Counted from the stretch's first letter, positions 1-10,040 are shown. The stretch is 64,000 nucleotides of DNA from Pseudomonas guariconensis (GCF_900102675.1 NZ_FMYX01000002.1:62001-126000), one strand, 5' to 3'. Notes: a model not told the origin generated them from the sequence alone. A program made the numbers and translations.

Positions 1-2
1 AC

Positions 3-956
3 CATCGCCACGATGAGCACGCGCACGAGCCCTTCGGCACCGCCACCGATCATGTGCCGGAGCCGCCTTCCGCCGAAGCGCCTGCCCCCGTGCTGGTCGA
101 ACAGGAAACCCTCGATCTGGACCTCGAGCCGGCACCCGGCGAACGCACCGAGCCGACCTTGGGCGGCCTGGACCTGGACGACGACGAGCCTCGCCCACTC
201 ACCCAGGACGCGCCGCGCGACGTCCTTGCCGACGCGCCGCTGGCACCACTCTCGATCCACGACGACATCCCTGAGAAAGGCCTCTCTGCCCGCGACGACG
301 ACGAACCCGGCAGCCTGCGCCTGTCTGCACGTGATGACGACGAGCCAGACGATCTGCATGATGAGCGGCCGGAGCCGATGCTGGCCGCCAAGGCCGAACG
401 TCCTTCCCGCAAGGAGCCGCTGGTGCATGTGGTGGACGACCCATTGCAGCTAGACTGGCAAAAGGCCAAGCCAAACGGGTTCAAGCGCCTGCTGTGGGGC
501 CTGTTGACCCTGCTGGCCGCAGGGCTGCTGGTCTTCCAGTACATCGCCTACCACTTCGATGAAATGGCCCGCCAGGACCAGTACCGTCCCTGGTTCCAGC
601 AGCTGTGCCCGATGCTCGGCTGCACAGTGCCGACCCGCGTCGACATCTCCCGCATCAAGAGCAGCAACCTGGTGGTGCGCAGCCACCCGGACTTCAAGGG
701 AGCCCTGATCGTCGATGCGATCATCTACAACCGCGCGCCGTTCGCCCAACCTTTCCCACTACTGGAGCTGCGCTTTGCCGACCTCAACGGCCAGTTGATC
801 GCCAGCCGTCGCTTCAAGCCCAGCGAGTACCTGTCGGGTGAGCTGGCCGGGCGCGGCGAGATGCCCAGCCAGACCCCCATCCATATCGCCTTGGACATCC
901 TCGATCCCGGCCCGAAGGCCGTTAATTACAGCCTGAGCTTCCGCTCGCCGGAATGA
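3..956 (+). CDS. DUF3426 zinc-ribbon family protein, 3' part (5' end outside window)
   Basis: The reading frame is already open at the left edge, so the N-terminus, where this family carries an MJ0042-type zinc ribbon, is not visible. What is seen is a long acidic, Pro-rich linker with the motif LSARDDDEP present twice, then one transmembrane helix (LLWGLLTLLAAGLLVFQYIA) and a C-terminal domain of about 130 residues of the DUF3426 type, including the QLCPMLGC and SHPDFKGALIVDA stretches. The topology suggests a single-pass inner-membrane protein with a periplasmic C-terminal domain. It lies upstream of dusB, as in other pseudomonads, with a repeat-bearing gap of 223 bp. Molecular function is unknown. 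Confidence 0.85.
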   Translation, partial: HRHDEHAHEPFGTATDHVPEPPSAEAPAPVLVEQETLDLDLEPAPGERTEPTLGGLDLDDDEPRPLTQDAPRDVLADAPLAPLSIHDDIPEKGLSARDDDEPGSLRLSARDDDEPDDLHDERPEPMLAAKAERPSRKEPLVHVVDDPLQLDWQKAKPNGFKRLLWGLLTLLAAGLLVFQYIAYHFDEMARQDQYRPWFQQLCPMLGCTVPTRVDISRIKSSNLVVRSHPDFKGALIVDAIIYNRAPFAQPFPLLELRFADLNGQLIASRRFKPSEYLSGELAGRGEMPSQTPIHIALDILDPGPKAVNYSLSFRSPE

Positions 957-964
957 AAAGCAGC

Positions 965-1053
965 GCTCGTTAGCAAGCTTCAAGCCACAAGAAAAACGCA
1001 GGCCAATCAACGATTGGCGTGAAGCTTGCGGCTTGAACCTTGCAGCTAGAAGC
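965..1053. repeat. Intergenic inverted repeat of the GCAAGCTTCAAG class
   Basis: Left part GCAAGCTTCAAGCCACAAG and right part CTTGCGGCTTGAACCTTGC are imperfect inverted copies. Between them is a perfect small hairpin, GCCAATC-aac-GATTGGC at 1002-1018. A related element lies at 28560-28652. It sits after the DUF3426 gene and could act as a transcript end, but there is no T-run. Confidence 0.7.
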
Positions 1054-1179
1054 GTCTCGTTATAAGCCCGCAGCTGTTCAGATTTTATCCAGATTCATCT
1101 TTATCCAGTCATCGAGAGCGGGTATCATGCCAACCCTTTTTCGGACTCCCATGATTCGGCCCCACAACAGGGAACACCT

Positions 1180-2193
1180 ATGTCGGCGGTACGCATCGGC
1201 CCTTACACACTGCGAAACAACCTGATCCTCGCCCCCATGGCCGGGGTGACGGACCAGCCTTTCCGTACACTTTGCCAACGCTTGGGCGCCGGCATGGTGG
1301 TTTCGGAGATGGTGACCAGCGACATGAGCCTGTGGAACAGCCGCAAATCGCGCCTGCGCCGCATCCATGAAGGCGATCCCGAGCCTCGCTCGGTGCAGAT
1401 CGCCGGTGGCGATGCGCAGATGCTGGCCGCGGCGGCCCAGGCCAATGTCGAGGCCGGCGCGCAGATCATCGATATCAACATGGGGTGTCCGGCAAAAAAA
1501 GTCTGCAACAAGGCGGCAGGCTCTGCTTTATTGAGAGATGAAGCCTTGGTCAGCGAAATCCTCCACGCCGTGGTCGGCGCGGTGGACGTTCCGGTGACCC
1601 TGAAGATCCGCACCGGCTGGGACCGGGCGAACAAGAACGGCCTGACCGTGGCGAAGATCGCCGAACAGGCCGGCATCCAGGCGCTTGCGGTCCATGGCCG
1701 TACACGCGCCGATCTGTATACCGGCGAAGCCGAGTACGACACCATCGCGGCGATCAAGCAGGCGGTGTCGATCCCGGTTTTTGCCAACGGCGACATCACG
1801 TCGCCGGAAAAGGCCCGGGCGGTGCTGGACGCCACCGGCGTCGACGGCCTGCTGATCGGCCGTGCCGCCCAGGGGCGGCCGTGGATTTTCCGCGAGATCG
1901 AGCATTACCTGCGCACGGGCGAGCACCTGCCTGCCCCGGCGCTGGATGAAGTGGAACACATTCTGCTGGAGCACCTGGCTGCACTGCATGCCTTCTATGG
2001 CGATGTGATGGGCGTGCGTATCGCCCGCAAGCATGTGGGCTGGTACCTGGCAACACGACCTGGCGCCAAGGAGTTTCGCGCCCGGTTCAACGCGCTGGAA
2101 GACACACAAGCGCAGTGCGCCAACGTTCGCGCGTTCTTTTGCGAACGTCGAGAGAGCCTTGAGACAGAGGACGGACAAGGGGTGGCCGCATGA
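1180..2193 (+). CDS. dusB: tRNA-dihydrouridine synthase B
   Basis: A 337-residue FMN-dependent enzyme of the Dus family, which reduces a uridine in the tRNA D-loop to dihydrouridine using NADPH. Visible family hallmarks are the N-terminal [13 protein letters not shown] flavin-binding segment, [11 protein letters not shown] with the catalytic cysteine at residue 103, KIRTGW, the VHGRTR motif and the [15 protein letters not shown] phosphate-binding loop, in the usual order and at the usual length. The stop overlaps the fis start (ATGA), so dusB and fis form one operon. This dusB-fis pairing is standard in gammaproteobacteria. Confidence 0.97.
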   Translation: MSAVRIGPYTLRNNLILAPMAGVTDQPFRTLCQRLGAGMVVSEMVTSDMSLWNSRKSRLRRIHEGDPEPRSVQIAGGDAQMLAAAAQANVEAGAQIIDINMGCPAKKVCNKAAGSALLRDEALVSEILHAVVGAVDVPVTLKIRTGWDRANKNGLTVAKIAEQAGIQALAVHGRTRADLYTGEAEYDTIAAIKQAVSIPVFANGDITSPEKARAVLDATGVDGLLIGRAAQGRPWIFREIEHYLRTGEHLPAPALDEVEHILLEHLAALHAFYGDVMGVRIARKHVGWYLATRPGAKEFRARFNALEDTQAQCANVRAFFCERRESLETEDGQGVAA

Positions 2194-2510
2194 CGATGAT
2201 GACCGAGACATTAGTGAGTGGAACAACGCCCGTGAGCGACAACGCCAACCTGAAACAGCACCTCAATACGCCGAGCGAAGAGGGCCAGACCCTTCGCGAC
2301 AGCGTGGAGAAGGCGCTGCACAACTACTTCGCCCACCTGGAAGGCGCGACCGTCACGGACGTCTACAACCTGGTGCTGTCGGAAGTCGAGGCACCGCTGC
2401 TCGAAAGCGTGATGAACTACGTCAAGGGCAACCAGACCAAGGCCAGCGAGATGCTCGGGCTCAACCGTGGCACCTTGCGCAAGAAACTCAAGCAGTACGA
2501 TCTGTTGTAA
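2190..2510 (+). CDS. fis: DNA-binding protein Fis
   Basis: A 106-residue nucleoid-associated protein that bends DNA and modulates rRNA promoters, recombination and growth-phase genes. The C-terminal half (residues about 65-106) is the conserved Fis helix-turn-helix, with [24 protein letters not shown]. The N-terminal about 25 residues are a Pseudomonas-type extension relative to the 98-residue E. coli protein. The start at 2190 overlaps the dusB stop by 4 nt, indicating translational coupling; an internal Met at codon 4 is an alternative. A hairpin with a T-run follows at 2527. Confidence 0.97.
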   Translation: MTMMTETLVSGTTPVSDNANLKQHLNTPSEEGQTLRDSVEKALHNYFAHLEGATVTDVYNLVLSEVEAPLLESVMNYVKGNQTKASEMLGLNRGTLRKKLKQYDLL

Positions 2511-2526
2511 TCCGAATCCCAATCAG

Positions 2527-2558
2527 AAAAGGCGGCTCTCCCAAGAGGCGCCTTTTTT
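2527..2558 (+). terminator. Rho-independent terminator of dusB-fis
   Basis: AAAAGGCGGCTCT pairs with AGAGGCGCCTTTT with one mismatch, followed by a T-run (six T in total). It lies 17 bp after the fis stop and before purH. Confidence 0.85.
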
Positions 2559-2587
2559 GCTGAAACCACCGCGTTATGGAATCCGAA

Positions 2588-4195
2588 ATGACCGACCAGA
2601 CTACCCGCCTGCCGATCCGCCGCGCCCTGATCAGCGTCTCCGACAAGACCGGGATCCTCGAATTCGCCCGTGAACTGCAACAGCTGGGCGTCGAGATCCT
2701 GTCCACCGGCGGCACCTACAAGCTGCTCAAGGACAACGGCGTGAACGCGGTGGAAGTGGCCGACTACACCGGCTTCGCTGAAATGATGGATGGCCGGGTC
2801 AAGACCCTGCATCCGAAGATCCACGGCGGCATCCTTGGCCGCCGCGGCATCGACGACGCCATCATGAACGAGCACGGCATCAAGCCGATCGACCTGGTCG
2901 CCGTCAACCTGTACCCGTTCGAGGCGACCATCGCCAAGCCAGGCTGCGACCTGCCGACCGCCATCGAGAACATCGACATCGGCGGCCCGACCATGGTCCG
3001 TTCCGCGGCGAAGAACCACAAGGACGTCGCCATCGTGGTCAACGCAAGCGACTACGCCAGCGTCCTGGAAAACCTCAAGGCCGGTGGCCTGACCTACGCC
3101 CAGCGCTTCGACCTGATGCTCAAGGCCTTCGAGCACACTGCCGCCTACGACGGCATGATCGCCAACTACATGGGCACCATCGACCAGGCCAAGGACACCC
3201 TGTCCACCGAAGGCCGCAGCGAGTTCCCGCGCACCTTCAACAGCCAGTTCGTCAAGGCCCAGGAAATGCGCTACGGCGAGAACCCGCACCAGAGCGCGGC
3301 GTTCTACGTCGAGGCCAAGAAGGGCGAAGCCAGCGTCTCCACCGCTATCCAGCTGCAGGGCAAAGAGCTGTCGTTCAACAACGTGGCCGACACCGATGCG
3401 GCGCTCGAGTGCGTGAAGAGCTTCGTCAAGCCGGCCTGCGTCATCGTCAAGCACGCCAACCCGTGCGGCGTGGCCGTGGTACCGGAGGACGAAGGCGGCA
3501 TCCGCAAGGCCTATGACCTGGCCTACGCCACCGACACCGAGTCGGCGTTCGGCGGCATCATCGCCTTCAACCGCGAACTGGACGGCGAAACCGCCAAGGC
3601 CATCGTCGATCGCCAGTTCGTCGAAGTGATCATCGCGCCGAAAATCTCCCAGGCTGCCCGCGAAGTCGTGGCTGCCAAGCAGAACGTGCGACTGCTGGAG
3701 TGCGGCGAGTGGCCAGCCGAGCGCGCCGCTGGTTGGGACTTCAAACGCGTCAACGGTGGCCTGCTGGTACAGAGCCGCGACATCGGCATGATCGGTGCCG
3801 ACGACCTGAAGATCGTGACCAAGCGCGCCCCGACCGAGCAGGAAATCCACGACCTGGTCTTCGCCTGGAAAGTGGCCAAGTTCGTCAAGTCCAACGCCAT
3901 CGTCTACGCCAAGCAGCGTCAGACCATCGGCGTGGGCGCCGGCCAGATGAGCCGCGTCAACTCCGCCCGCATCGCGGCCATCAAGGCCGAGCACGCCGGC
4001 CTGCAGGTTCAGGGCGCGGTCATGGCCTCGGACGCCTTCTTCCCGTTCCGTGACGGCATCGACAATGCGGCTAAAGTGGGTATCACCGCCGTGATCCAGC
4101 CAGGTGGTTCGATGCGTGATGCCGAGGTTATCGCTGCCGCCGATGAAGCTGGCATTGCGATGGTATTCACCGGCATGCGCCACTTCCGCCACTGA
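2588..4195 (+). CDS. purH: Bifunctional AICAR formyltransferase / IMP cyclohydrolase PurH
   Basis: Catalyses the last two steps of IMP synthesis: formylation of AICAR by 10-formyl-THF, then ring closure. The N-terminal about 200 residues are the MGS-like cyclohydrolase domain ([37 protein letters not shown]). The C-terminal domain is the AICARFT domain, with [29 protein letters not shown] and the C-terminal GMRHFRH. I chose the ATG at 2588 (MTDQTTRLP, 535 aa), matching the normal family length; an in-frame ATG at 2576 would add four residues. purD follows after 182 bp. Confidence 0.97.
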   Translation: MTDQTTRLPIRRALISVSDKTGILEFARELQQLGVEILSTGGTYKLLKDNGVNAVEVADYTGFAEMMDGRVKTLHPKIHGGILGRRGIDDAIMNEHGIKPIDLVAVNLYPFEATIAKPGCDLPTAIENIDIGGPTMVRSAAKNHKDVAIVVNASDYASVLENLKAGGLTYAQRFDLMLKAFEHTAAYDGMIANYMGTIDQAKDTLSTEGRSEFPRTFNSQFVKAQEMRYGENPHQSAAFYVEAKKGEASVSTAIQLQGKELSFNNVADTDAALECVKSFVKPACVIVKHANPCGVAVVPEDEGGIRKAYDLAYATDTESAFGGIIAFNRELDGETAKAIVDRQFVEVIIAPKISQAAREVVAAKQNVRLLECGEWPAERAAGWDFKRVNGGLLVQSRDIGMIGADDLKIVTKRAPTEQEIHDLVFAWKVAKFVKSNAIVYAKQRQTIGVGAGQMSRVNSARIAAIKAEHAGLQVQGAVMASDAFFPFRDGIDNAAKVGITAVIQPGGSMRDAEVIAAADEAGIAMVFTGMRHFRH

Positions 4196-4377
4196 TTTAC
4201 GGCAATCGGCCGCACTGAGGCAGGCATCTGCTGCATTGGGGCCGGTTCCGCTGATGCTCATTGCCAGAAGGCAACTCCGCTCATCGGAACCGACCCTGCC
4301 TTGCATCTACCTGCTTCATTGCGACCTCGTACAGCGTGAGGCTTTGCCTCCCGTCCGAAAGAATTCGAGGTTTTGAC

Positions 4378-5670
4378 ATGAAAGTTTTGATCATCGGCAG
4401 CGGCGGCCGTGAGCACGCCCTGGCCTGGAAAGTCGCCCAGGACCCACGCGTCGAGAAAGTCTATGTTGCCCCGGGCAACGCCGGCACCGCTATCGAGGCC
4501 AAGTGCGAGAACGTCGCCATCGACGTCACTGCCCTGGAGCAACTGGCCGACTTCGCCGAGCAGAACGTGCAGATGACCATCGTCGGCCCCGAGGCCCCGC
4601 TGGTGGCCGGCGTGGTCGATCTGTTCCGCAGTCGTGGCCTGGACTGCTTCGGCCCGACCAAGGGCGCAGCCCAGCTGGAAGGCTCCAAGGCCTTCACCAA
4701 GGACTTCCTGGCCCGTCACAAGATTCCGACCGCCGACTACCAGAACTTCACCGAGATCGAGCCGGCCTTGGCCTACCTCAAGGAAAAGGGCGCGCCGATC
4801 GTCATCAAGGCCGACGGCCTGGCTGCGGGCAAGGGCGTGATCGTCGCCATGACCCTCGAGGAAGCCGAAGCCGCCGTGCGTGACATGCTCGCCGGCAATG
4901 CCTTTGGCGATGCCGGTTCGCGTGTGGTCATCGAGGAGTTCCTCGACGGCGAGGAAGCCAGCTTCATCGTCATGGTCGATGGCCACAACGTGCTGCCGAT
5001 GGCCACCAGCCAGGACCACAAGCGCGTCGGCGACAAGGACACTGGCCCGAACACTGGCGGCATGGGCGCCTACTCCCCGGCTCCGGTCGTCACCGCCGAT
5101 GTGCACCAGCGCGTGATGGACCAAGTAATCTGGCCGACCGTGCGCGGCATGGCCGAGGAAGGCAACGTCTACACCGGCTTCCTCTATGCGGGCCTGATGA
5201 TCGACAAGGCGGGCAACCCCAAGGTCATCGAGTTCAACTGCCGCTTCGGCGACCCGGAAACCCAGCCGGTCATGCTGCGCCTGGAGTCGAGCCTGGTGCT
5301 GCTGGTCGAGGCGGCTTTCGCCAAGGCCCTGGACAAGGTCGAGGCCCAGTGGAACCCGCAGCCGAGCCTGGGCGTGGTACTGGCCGCCGGCGGCTATCCG
5401 GGCGACTACGCCAAAGGCGCCGTGATCAACGGCCTGGACGCTGCCGCCAAGCTCAAGGGCAAGGTTTTCCACGCCGGCACCGCGCTCAAGGACGGCAAGG
5501 TCGTGACCGCCGGTGGCCGTGTGCTCTGCGCCACTGCCATGGGTGCCACCGTCGAGGCCGCCCAGCAACAGGCTTATCGCCTGGCCGAGCAAATCGACTG
5601 GGACGGTAGCTTCTACCGCACCGACATCGGCTACCGTGCGATCGCCCGCGAGCGTGGCGAGCACCAGTAA
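4378..5670 (+). CDS. purD: Phosphoribosylamine-glycine ligase (GARS)
   Basis: Second step of purine synthesis, ATP-dependent ligation of glycine to 5-phosphoribosylamine. The 430-residue ATP-grasp protein starts MKVLIIGSGGREHALAWK, the dinucleotide-like N-terminal domain. It continues with GPEAPLVAGVVD, the ATP-grasp core (IKADGLAAGKGVIVA, EEFLDGEEASF, DHKRVGDKDTGPNTGGMGAYSP) and EFNCRFGDPETQ, which carries metal ligands. The start is supported by GAGG about 9 nt upstream. It is next to purH, so the two purine genes are probably co-regulated. A GC-rich hairpin follows at 5723. Confidence 0.97.
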   Translation: MKVLIIGSGGREHALAWKVAQDPRVEKVYVAPGNAGTAIEAKCENVAIDVTALEQLADFAEQNVQMTIVGPEAPLVAGVVDLFRSRGLDCFGPTKGAAQLEGSKAFTKDFLARHKIPTADYQNFTEIEPALAYLKEKGAPIVIKADGLAAGKGVIVAMTLEEAEAAVRDMLAGNAFGDAGSRVVIEEFLDGEEASFIVMVDGHNVLPMATSQDHKRVGDKDTGPNTGGMGAYSPAPVVTADVHQRVMDQVIWPTVRGMAEEGNVYTGFLYAGLMIDKAGNPKVIEFNCRFGDPETQPVMLRLESSLVLLVEAAFAKALDKVEAQWNPQPSLGVVLAAGGYPGDYAKGAVINGLDAAAKLKGKVFHAGTALKDGKVVTAGGRVLCATAMGATVEAAQQQAYRLAEQIDWDGSFYRTDIGYRAIARERGEHQ

Positions 5671-5722
5671 GCTGCAACGGATCGCCGTGACGCCCCTGGC
5701 TCACGGCCTCCGGCTCGTCGAC

Positions 5723-5741
5723 AAGGCCCCGACGGGGCCTT
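5723..5741 (+). terminator. Hairpin after purD
   Basis: AAGGCCCC-gac-GGGGCCTT is a perfect 8-bp stem 52 bp after purD. The following tract is only moderately T-rich, so termination strength is uncertain. Confidence 0.6.
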
Positions 5742-5802
5742 GCCTTCGTCTTGGCGCCCCGCGCATAGTTATCCTGCACAACGGCTAGGAAGGGATCTCG
5801 TC

Positions 5803-8574
5803 TTGCGTCGGCTTCGGATTGCCATTGCCCTGATCGTCAGCCTGCTGACGCTGCTCTGCCTTCCCCCGGCCTCGGCCGAACAAGGTGGAGGCTGGAGCGT
5901 TCTGCTCGACGAACAGGCCAACCTGCAACTGAGCGATATCCGCTCGGACCGCTACCGCAACCAGTTCAGTCCTCTGCAACTGTTCGAACTCGATGCCGCC
6001 CCCGCCGACCAGGCGCTGTGGCTGCACTACCGGCTCGAGCCAGGTGAGCAGGAGCAATTGCTGCGGGTCTTCGCACCCGACCTTTCACGCCTGGACCTCT
6101 ACGCGCTGGATGGCGACAAGCTCGTTCGCCAGCTGCACCATGGTCGTCAAGGCGGCAATGCCAGCCCGACGCTGCGCAGCAGCGACCACCTGCTGCCGCT
6201 GCCCAACAGCCCGCGCGCGCTGGACATCTACCTGCGACTGGTATCCGAACACCAGTTGCGTCCGGCCATCAGCCTTGAGCCTGCGGCTTGGGCCGCGGCC
6301 GACCAGACGCGCCCATTGCTGTTCGGCCTGCTGTTCGGCGGTCTGGTGATGCTGATCCTGCACAACCTGATCCGCTTCCTCTACACCCGCTCGAGCACCA
6401 CGCTGATCCTGGCCCTTTACCACGGCCTGATGCTGCTCAGCGCCTTGATCCTGCTGAACCTCAGCGGCCCCTGGTGGCAGCTGTGGCACAGCGCTCAGAC
6501 CCCCGCCGCCTATCTGACCTTGGTCTTGGCCGGGCTGGCCGGGCTGTATTTCACCCAGCATTTCTTCACCCCCTGCAGCTCGATCCGCTGCAACCGGCTG
6601 CTGCATGCAGAAATGCTGATCGTCGCGGTCAGCGGCCTGGTGCTGCTGTTCGTGGACACCCTGCCACTGAACCTGATGACCTACGCCCTGCTCGCGCTCG
6701 GCAGCGTGACCATGCTGCTGGTCAGTGCCTACCACTGGTACAAGGGCTACGGCCCTGCGCGACTGTTCGCCGTGGCCATGCTGATATTCAACCTGGGCGG
6801 TCTGGTGCTGCTGCCGGCCTTGCTGGGCCTGACGCGCACCTCGACCCCATGGCTGCTGTTCATCCTGATGGGGCTGACCGTGGCCAGCGGCTTGCTGCTG
6901 AACCTGTCGGTCAGCGAACGGCTGCGCCGCATCAGCGAGGAGCGCTTCCGCGCCAGCCGCGCATTGGCTGCCAGCGATGCCGAGATCAACGCCAAGGCCG
7001 AGTTCCTGGCCAAGATCAGCCACGAGATCCGCACCCCCATGAATGGGGTGCTGGGAATGACCGAATTGCTGCTGGGCACGCCGTTGTCGGTCAAGCAGCG
7101 CGACTATGTGCAGACCATCCACAGCGCCGGCAACGAACTGCTCACGCTGATCAATGAAATCCTCGACATCTCCAAGCTCGAATCCCGACAGATCGAGCTG
7201 GATGATGTGCAGTTCGACCTCAATGCCCTGATCGAGGATTGCCTGAACATTTTCCGGGCCAAGGCCGAACAGCAGAACATCGAGCTGATCAGCTTCACCC
7301 AGCCCCAGGTGCCACGAGTCATCAGCGGAGACCCGACCCGACTGCGCCAGGCGCTGTCGAGCCTGCTGGAAAATGCCCTGAAGAACACCGAGCAAGGCGA
7401 GATCCTGCTGGTGGTGGCCCTGGACCAGCGCGGCGACCTGCCACGCCTGCGCATCGCCGTGCAGGATAGCGGCGAGTCGATGCCCGCCGCCGAGCGTGAA
7501 GCCTTGCTGCAAGCCCAGTTGCACAGCCATCAGTTCCTTTCCAGCAACAAGCTCGGCGGCCATCTGGGGCTGGTCATCGCCAAACAGCTGATCGGCCTGA
7601 TGCAGGGCGAATTCGGCATCAAGAGCAGCACCAGCATGGGCAACACCCTCTGGCTGACCTTGCCGCTGGACCCCTCGCGCCTGGAGCAGCCTCCGGCCGA
7701 CCTCGATGGCCCGCTGCGCGACGCTCGCGTGCTGGTGGTGGACGACAACGACACCTGCCGCAAAGTCCTGGTGCAGCAGTGCAGTGCCTGGGGCATGAAC
7801 GTCAGCGCCGTGCCTTCGGGCAAGGAAGCGCTCGCCCTGCTGCGCACCAAGGCACACCTGCGCGACTACTTCGACGCCGTGCTGCTTGACCAGAACATGC
7901 CCGGCATGACCGGCATGCAGCTGGCGGCCAAGATCAAGGAAGATCCGAGCCTGAACCACGACATCCTGGTGGTGATGCTCACCGGCATCAGCAATGCGCC
8001 GAGCAAGATCATCGCCCGCAATGCCGGGGTCAAGCGCATCCTGGCCAAGCCTGTGGCCGGCTATACCCTCAAGACCACGCTGGCCGAAGAGCTCGCCCTG
8101 CGCGGTCGCGAGCAGCCGCCTGCCCCTACACTGCCCGGCCCACCTCCGCCATTGGACCTGCCCAGCGACTTCCGTGTGCTGGTCGCCGAGGACAACAGCA
8201 TTTCCACCAAGGTCATCCGCGGCATGCTCGGCAAGCTCAACCTCGAGCCAGATACCGCCAGCAATGGCGAGGAAGCCCTGCGCGCCATGAAAGCGCAGCG
8301 TTATGATCTGGTGCTGATGGACTGCGAGATGCCAGTGCTCGATGGCTTCTCAGCCACCGAGCAGCTACGCGCCTGGGAAGCCGCCAACCAACGCGAGCGC
8401 ACCCCAGTGGTTGCATTGACCGCGCATATCCTCACCGAACACAAGGATCGCGCGCGCCAGGCCGGCATGGATGGGCACATGGCCAAGCCGGTGGAGCTGT
8501 CGCAATTGCGCGAGCTGATCCAGTTCTGGGCCAGCAAGCGGGCCGCGGCCTCGGACCGTTTGCAGACTCCGTGA
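5803..8574 (+). CDS. retS: Hybrid sensor kinase RetS (7TMR-DISM, HisKA, HATPase, two receivers)
   Basis: A 923-residue membrane sensor. From the TTG at 5803 (AGGAAGG upstream) there is a signal-like helix (about 1-25), a periplasmic 7TMR-DISMED2 domain (about 30-165) and a seven-helix DISM region (about 180-385). The H-box FLAKISHEIRTPMNG follows, with His407, then an ATPase domain and two receivers with Asp696 (LLDQNMP) and Asp840 (LMDCEMP). In P. aeruginosa, RetS with this architecture sits directly after purD and antagonises GacS, setting Gac/Rsm signalling and the biofilm/virulence switch. The ATP-site motifs are degenerate (DSGES for G1, GGHLGLVI for G2). The start is non-ATG and therefore less certain. 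The name rests on architecture plus synteny. Confidence 0.88.
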   Translation: MRRLRIAIALIVSLLTLLCLPPASAEQGGGWSVLLDEQANLQLSDIRSDRYRNQFSPLQLFELDAAPADQALWLHYRLEPGEQEQLLRVFAPDLSRLDLYALDGDKLVRQLHHGRQGGNASPTLRSSDHLLPLPNSPRALDIYLRLVSEHQLRPAISLEPAAWAAADQTRPLLFGLLFGGLVMLILHNLIRFLYTRSSTTLILALYHGLMLLSALILLNLSGPWWQLWHSAQTPAAYLTLVLAGLAGLYFTQHFFTPCSSIRCNRLLHAEMLIVAVSGLVLLFVDTLPLNLMTYALLALGSVTMLLVSAYHWYKGYGPARLFAVAMLIFNLGGLVLLPALLGLTRTSTPWLLFILMGLTVASGLLLNLSVSERLRRISEERFRASRALAASDAEINAKAEFLAKISHEIRTPMNGVLGMTELLLGTPLSVKQRDYVQTIHSAGNELLTLINEILDISKLESRQIELDDVQFDLNALIEDCLNIFRAKAEQQNIELISFTQPQVPRVISGDPTRLRQALSSLLENALKNTEQGEILLVVALDQRGDLPRLRIAVQDSGESMPAAEREALLQAQLHSHQFLSSNKLGGHLGLVIAKQLIGLMQGEFGIKSSTSMGNTLWLTLPLDPSRLEQPPADLDGPLRDARVLVVDDNDTCRKVLVQQCSAWGMNVSAVPSGKEALALLRTKAHLRDYFDAVLLDQNMPGMTGMQLAAKIKEDPSLNHDILVVMLTGISNAPSKIIARNAGVKRILAKPVAGYTLKTTLAEELALRGREQPPAPTLPGPPPPLDLPSDFRVLVAEDNSISTKVIRGMLGKLNLEPDTASNGEEALRAMKAQRYDLVLMDCEMPVLDGFSATEQLRAWEAANQRERTPVVALTAHILTEHKDRARQAGMDGHMAKPVELSQLRELIQFWASKRAAASDRLQTP

Positions 8575-8718
8575 GATCCCTGAAGGAACAACGCTGCTGT
8601 GTCGCCTGCGCCGCAGCCATTCACCGCGCCGCCTGCTTCGTGCACGAGAGCCTCGCAAGCCGCGCCGCCATTGCGCCTGATACACTTGCCCACACCCTCA
8701 CCGCCATGGATTTGCGCC

Positions 8719-9315
8719 ATGCTCCATGAGTTGTTCAGCGTCTACCTGAAAATGCTCGTGCTCTACAGCCCATTCTTCGTGCTGTCCTGCTTCATCAGCC
8801 TGACCCGCGGCTACTCCAGCAAGGAGCGCAAGCAGCTTGCCTGGCGTGTGGCCATCGCGGCACTGGTGGCCAGCGTGGTGCTCTACCTGTTCGGACGTGC
8901 CATCTTCGGCGTATTCGGCATAACCCCCGACGCCTTCCGTATCGGCGCCGGCAGCGTGCTGTTCATCTCGGCGCTGGGCATGGCCCAGGGCAAGGCAGCG
9001 GTCCAGGCTGACAACGTGCAACAGGACGTGACCATCGTTCCGCTGACCATCCCGCTCACCGTCGGCCCCGGCACCATCGGTGCGTTGCTGGTGATGGGCG
9101 TTGGCCAACCGCACTGGGACGACAAGCTGCTGGCCATCGTCAGTATCGCGCTGGCGAGCTTCACGGTTGGCTTGGTGCTGTATCTGTCGAACCGCATCGA
9201 GCGGATCCTGGGCGACCAAGGCCTGCAGATCGTCAGCCGCCTGATGGGGCTGTTCGTCTGCGCCCTGGCCGCACAGATCATCTTCACTGGGATCAAAGGT
9301 TATCTGGTGCCCTGA
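8719..9315 (+). CDS. MarC/NAAT family inner-membrane protein
   Basis: A 198-residue protein with about six hydrophobic helices, typical of the MarC family: LYSPFFVLSCFISLT, ALVASVVLYLFGRAIF, FRIGAGSVLFISALGMA and the signature VPLTIPLTVGPGTIGALLVMG. MarC proteins were once linked to antibiotic resistance, but their physiological substrate is not established. The ATG at 8719 begins the first helix; the 144 bp upstream shows no convincing gene. It is on the same strand as retS but probably has its own promoter. Confidence 0.9.
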   Translation: MLHELFSVYLKMLVLYSPFFVLSCFISLTRGYSSKERKQLAWRVAIAALVASVVLYLFGRAIFGVFGITPDAFRIGAGSVLFISALGMAQGKAAVQADNVQQDVTIVPLTIPLTVGPGTIGALLVMGVGQPHWDDKLLAIVSIALASFTVGLVLYLSNRIERILGDQGLQIVSRLMGLFVCALAAQIIFTGIKGYLVP

Positions 9316-9334
9316 CCGGAATGAGCCCATGGTC

Positions 9335-9958
9335 TCAAATTTCGAAGGAAAGGATCTGCTGCCGGGCGATCTTCTCCAGGCGCCTTTCCACCAACTCACG
9401 AAACTGCTGATCGAACAGGCGCGTGTTGAAACGGACGAGCTCGGCCTGAACCCGGGTTTCCTGCCGGTTGCGAAACAGAAATCCAGTACCCAGCGTATCG
9501 GTCTCACAACGCTCGTGGTAAAGCACCAGATCAACATATCCGGGTTTCCCGGGAGCACAGGGTAGTAGTTGGAATACTCCGCGCTCACGAGTGCGCTGCT
9601 CAAAATTCAACAGCGGCCAGTCGTTCAAGGCCAAACCGTTCATCGCCAGCTTCACGGCGGTCGAATAACGTTCACCGGCCGTGGCTTCTATACGGCGCAG
9701 CGCGGCATTGACTATGCCGGGGCGCTCGAGCTCAGGCCAATGAACCTGCTGCGCCGATACCGCGTCCCAACCATAAAACTGCAGTTGCCTGCGGTAATGG
9801 CTGAACCAGTCGGTCACCAGCCCCTCGTCATGGTCGGTACGCGTCACCCGCTCCGCCATCAGCGCTGCCGACAAAACCGCTTGGCGCTGCGCCAAGGTGA
9901 TGCCTGGCAGGAAAGCGACCAGGCTGCTACCTGCCACTGCAGCTCGATGCTTGTTCAC
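9335..9958 (-). CDS. Hypothetical protein, paralog-like partner of the next gene
   Basis: A 207-residue protein I do not recognise. The GTG at 9958 is preferred because GAGGA lies at a good distance; an upstream ATG at 9985 has none. There is no signal peptide or obvious enzyme motif. The N-terminal segment SSLVAFLPGITLAQRQAVLSAALMA, the GWDAV spot and the C-terminal FNTRLFDQQFRELVERRLEK...ILSFEI align by eye with the protein encoded just upstream at 10041-10730. This one lacks that protein's central Gly/Ala-rich helix. The two genes are 82 bp apart in the same direction and probably co-transcribed. Base composition is less GC-rich than the flanking cob and marC genes, which suggests an acquired pair. 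Function unknown. Confidence 0.75.
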   Translation of the reverse strand: MNKHRAAVAGSSLVAFLPGITLAQRQAVLSAALMAERVTRTDHDEGLVTDWFSHYRRQLQFYGWDAVSAQQVHWPELERPGIVNAALRRIEATAGERYSTAVKLAMNGLALNDWPLLNFEQRTRERGVFQLLPCAPGKPGYVDLVLYHERCETDTLGTGFLFRNRQETRVQAELVRFNTRLFDQQFRELVERRLEKIARQQILSFEI

Positions 9959-10040
9959 GATGCATATCCTCGTTGGGCCGTACAAGGCATGCTTCCCACG
10001 TAGTACCTACAGACGCTACGCGCAAAGCAGGTACCGGGCG

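Noticed and set aside
2417..4306. A 629-codon minus frame opposite purH
   Set aside because: Same shadow effect from third-position GC bias; it overlaps fis, the terminator and purH.
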